A stretch of 5,065 nt of DNA from Methanothrix sp. (GTDB lineage Archaea > Halobacteriota > Methanosarcinia > Methanotrichales > Methanotrichaceae), in NCBI GenBank assembly GCA_028679775.1, contig JAJRAX010000169.1, positions 1 to 5,065 on the forward strand. The letters run 5' to 3'. A model generated the notes under the pieces. That model was not told where the DNA came from. It ran no database searches and saw nothing but the letters and a program-made list of their open reading frames with translations. Position numbers and translations under genes: made by a program. Each line of letters starts with the position of its first letter. The stretch's first letter is position 1. Below are positions 4,865-5,065 of the stretch, in pieces.

Positions 4865-5065
4865 ATGCCAGGTAGCTCTTGCGCACATCTTCGGGATCAA
4901 TGTGGTAATAGATATCGACAGCCTCCTTGATCGCATCACCCCTGAGCCATTGCACGTACTCTCGCCTCATGCCGGCGCGGAGAAGGTGAGTCGTAAACCA
5001 GTGCCTGCAACAGTGCGCTCCAAATCGTTGCTCAAGCGGAGCTCCAGGGGTATGCAGGCCTACAC
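4842..5065 (-). CDS. Archaeal-type tyrosine recombinase (phage/plasmid integrase), C-terminal end, 5' part outside window
   Basis: An open frame without a start enters from the right edge and stops at TGA 4844-4842, giving 73 full codons. It contains the end of a tyrosine recombinase catalytic domain: H17-C-C-R20 in RFGAHCCRHWFTTHLLRAGM, then W39-L-R-G-D43, where Asp stands in place of the usual second His, and DIYYHID with Tyr52 as the likely nucleophile nine residues after that Asp. It ends DPEDVRKSYLAYIPQLGV. The RGD plus DIYxHID plus IPQLG ending is what I know from integrases of haloarchaea and methanogens, and it differs clearly from the left-hand XerC/D-like enzyme, so these are two separate integrases. 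It points leftward, toward the left-hand enzyme. It is partial only because of the window edge. Other members with RGD are common, so lack of His need not mean inactivity. Confidence 0.87.
   Translation of the reverse strand, partial: VGLHTPGAPLEQRFGAHCCRHWFTTHLLRAGMRREYVQWLRGDAIKEAVDIYYHIDPEDVRKSYLAYIPQLGV

Noticed and set aside
4745..4930. 61-codon plus-strand open frame
   Set aside because: Antisense shadow of the integrase C-terminus and the adjoining GC-rich spacer; no start signal.
4706..4939. 77-codon minus-strand open frame across the integrase end
   Set aside because: It overlaps the true integrase frame by almost 100 bp in a different frame and otherwise covers GC-rich non-coding DNA; only its HIPQV stretch is meaningful, as a repeat.
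4842..5065. tRNA or other attachment target next to the right-hand integrase
   Set aside because: No T-loop or cloverleaf arms could be found downstream of the integrase stop on either strand.

Overview
The window looks like the inside of an integrase-bounded island in an archaeal genome. A methanogen of the Methanothrix (Methanosaeta)/Methanosarcinales type is my best guess. The support is indirect: the right-hand integrase ends in the RGD...DIYxHID...IPQLG pattern I associate with haloarchaeal and methanogen integrases, spacers are AT-rich with BRE/TATA-like boxes at suitable distances from starts, and GC-rich Shine-Dalgarno sites precede the main genes. No rRNA, tRNA or CRISPR array is visible, so the lineage is an inference.

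Layout, left to right. (1) Positions 1-537 (+) hold the catalytic C-terminal part of a XerC/D-like tyrosine recombinase whose start lies outside the window. (2) A small gene of about 518-784 (+) follows, overlapping the integrase end. Its N-terminal reading frame appears broken at an A6 tract. (3) Positions 792-1904 (-) encode a complete 370-residue SAM-dependent methyltransferase of the SABATH (plant salicylate/jasmonate-type carboxyl methyltransferase) fold family, tail-to-tail with the small gene. (4) Positions 1905-2491 hold no convincing intact gene. They contain a 30-codon ORF, a decayed collinear copy of the small gene from (2), and a terminator-like hairpin. (5) Positions 2492-4408 (-) encode an exported YtcJ-type amidohydrolase with all metal ligands present. 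(6) Positions 4409-4841 are a spacer with promoter-like boxes, a GC-rich patch, a palindrome and an 11-bp inverted repeat. (7) Positions 4842-5065 (-) are the C-terminal end of a second, archaeal-type integrase that runs off the right edge.

The two integrases face each other at the window ends, and the methyltransferase sits between an integrase-linked small gene and a same-orientation relic of that gene. This suggests the methyltransferase arrived with, or was trapped by, repeated integrase modules. I see no operon linking the methyltransferase and the amidohydrolase: both are on the minus strand but are separated by about 590 bp of decayed sequence and a probable terminator. The most noteworthy item is the SABATH-type methyltransferase in a probable archaeal mobile region, with the family's carboxylate-binding Gln apparently replaced.
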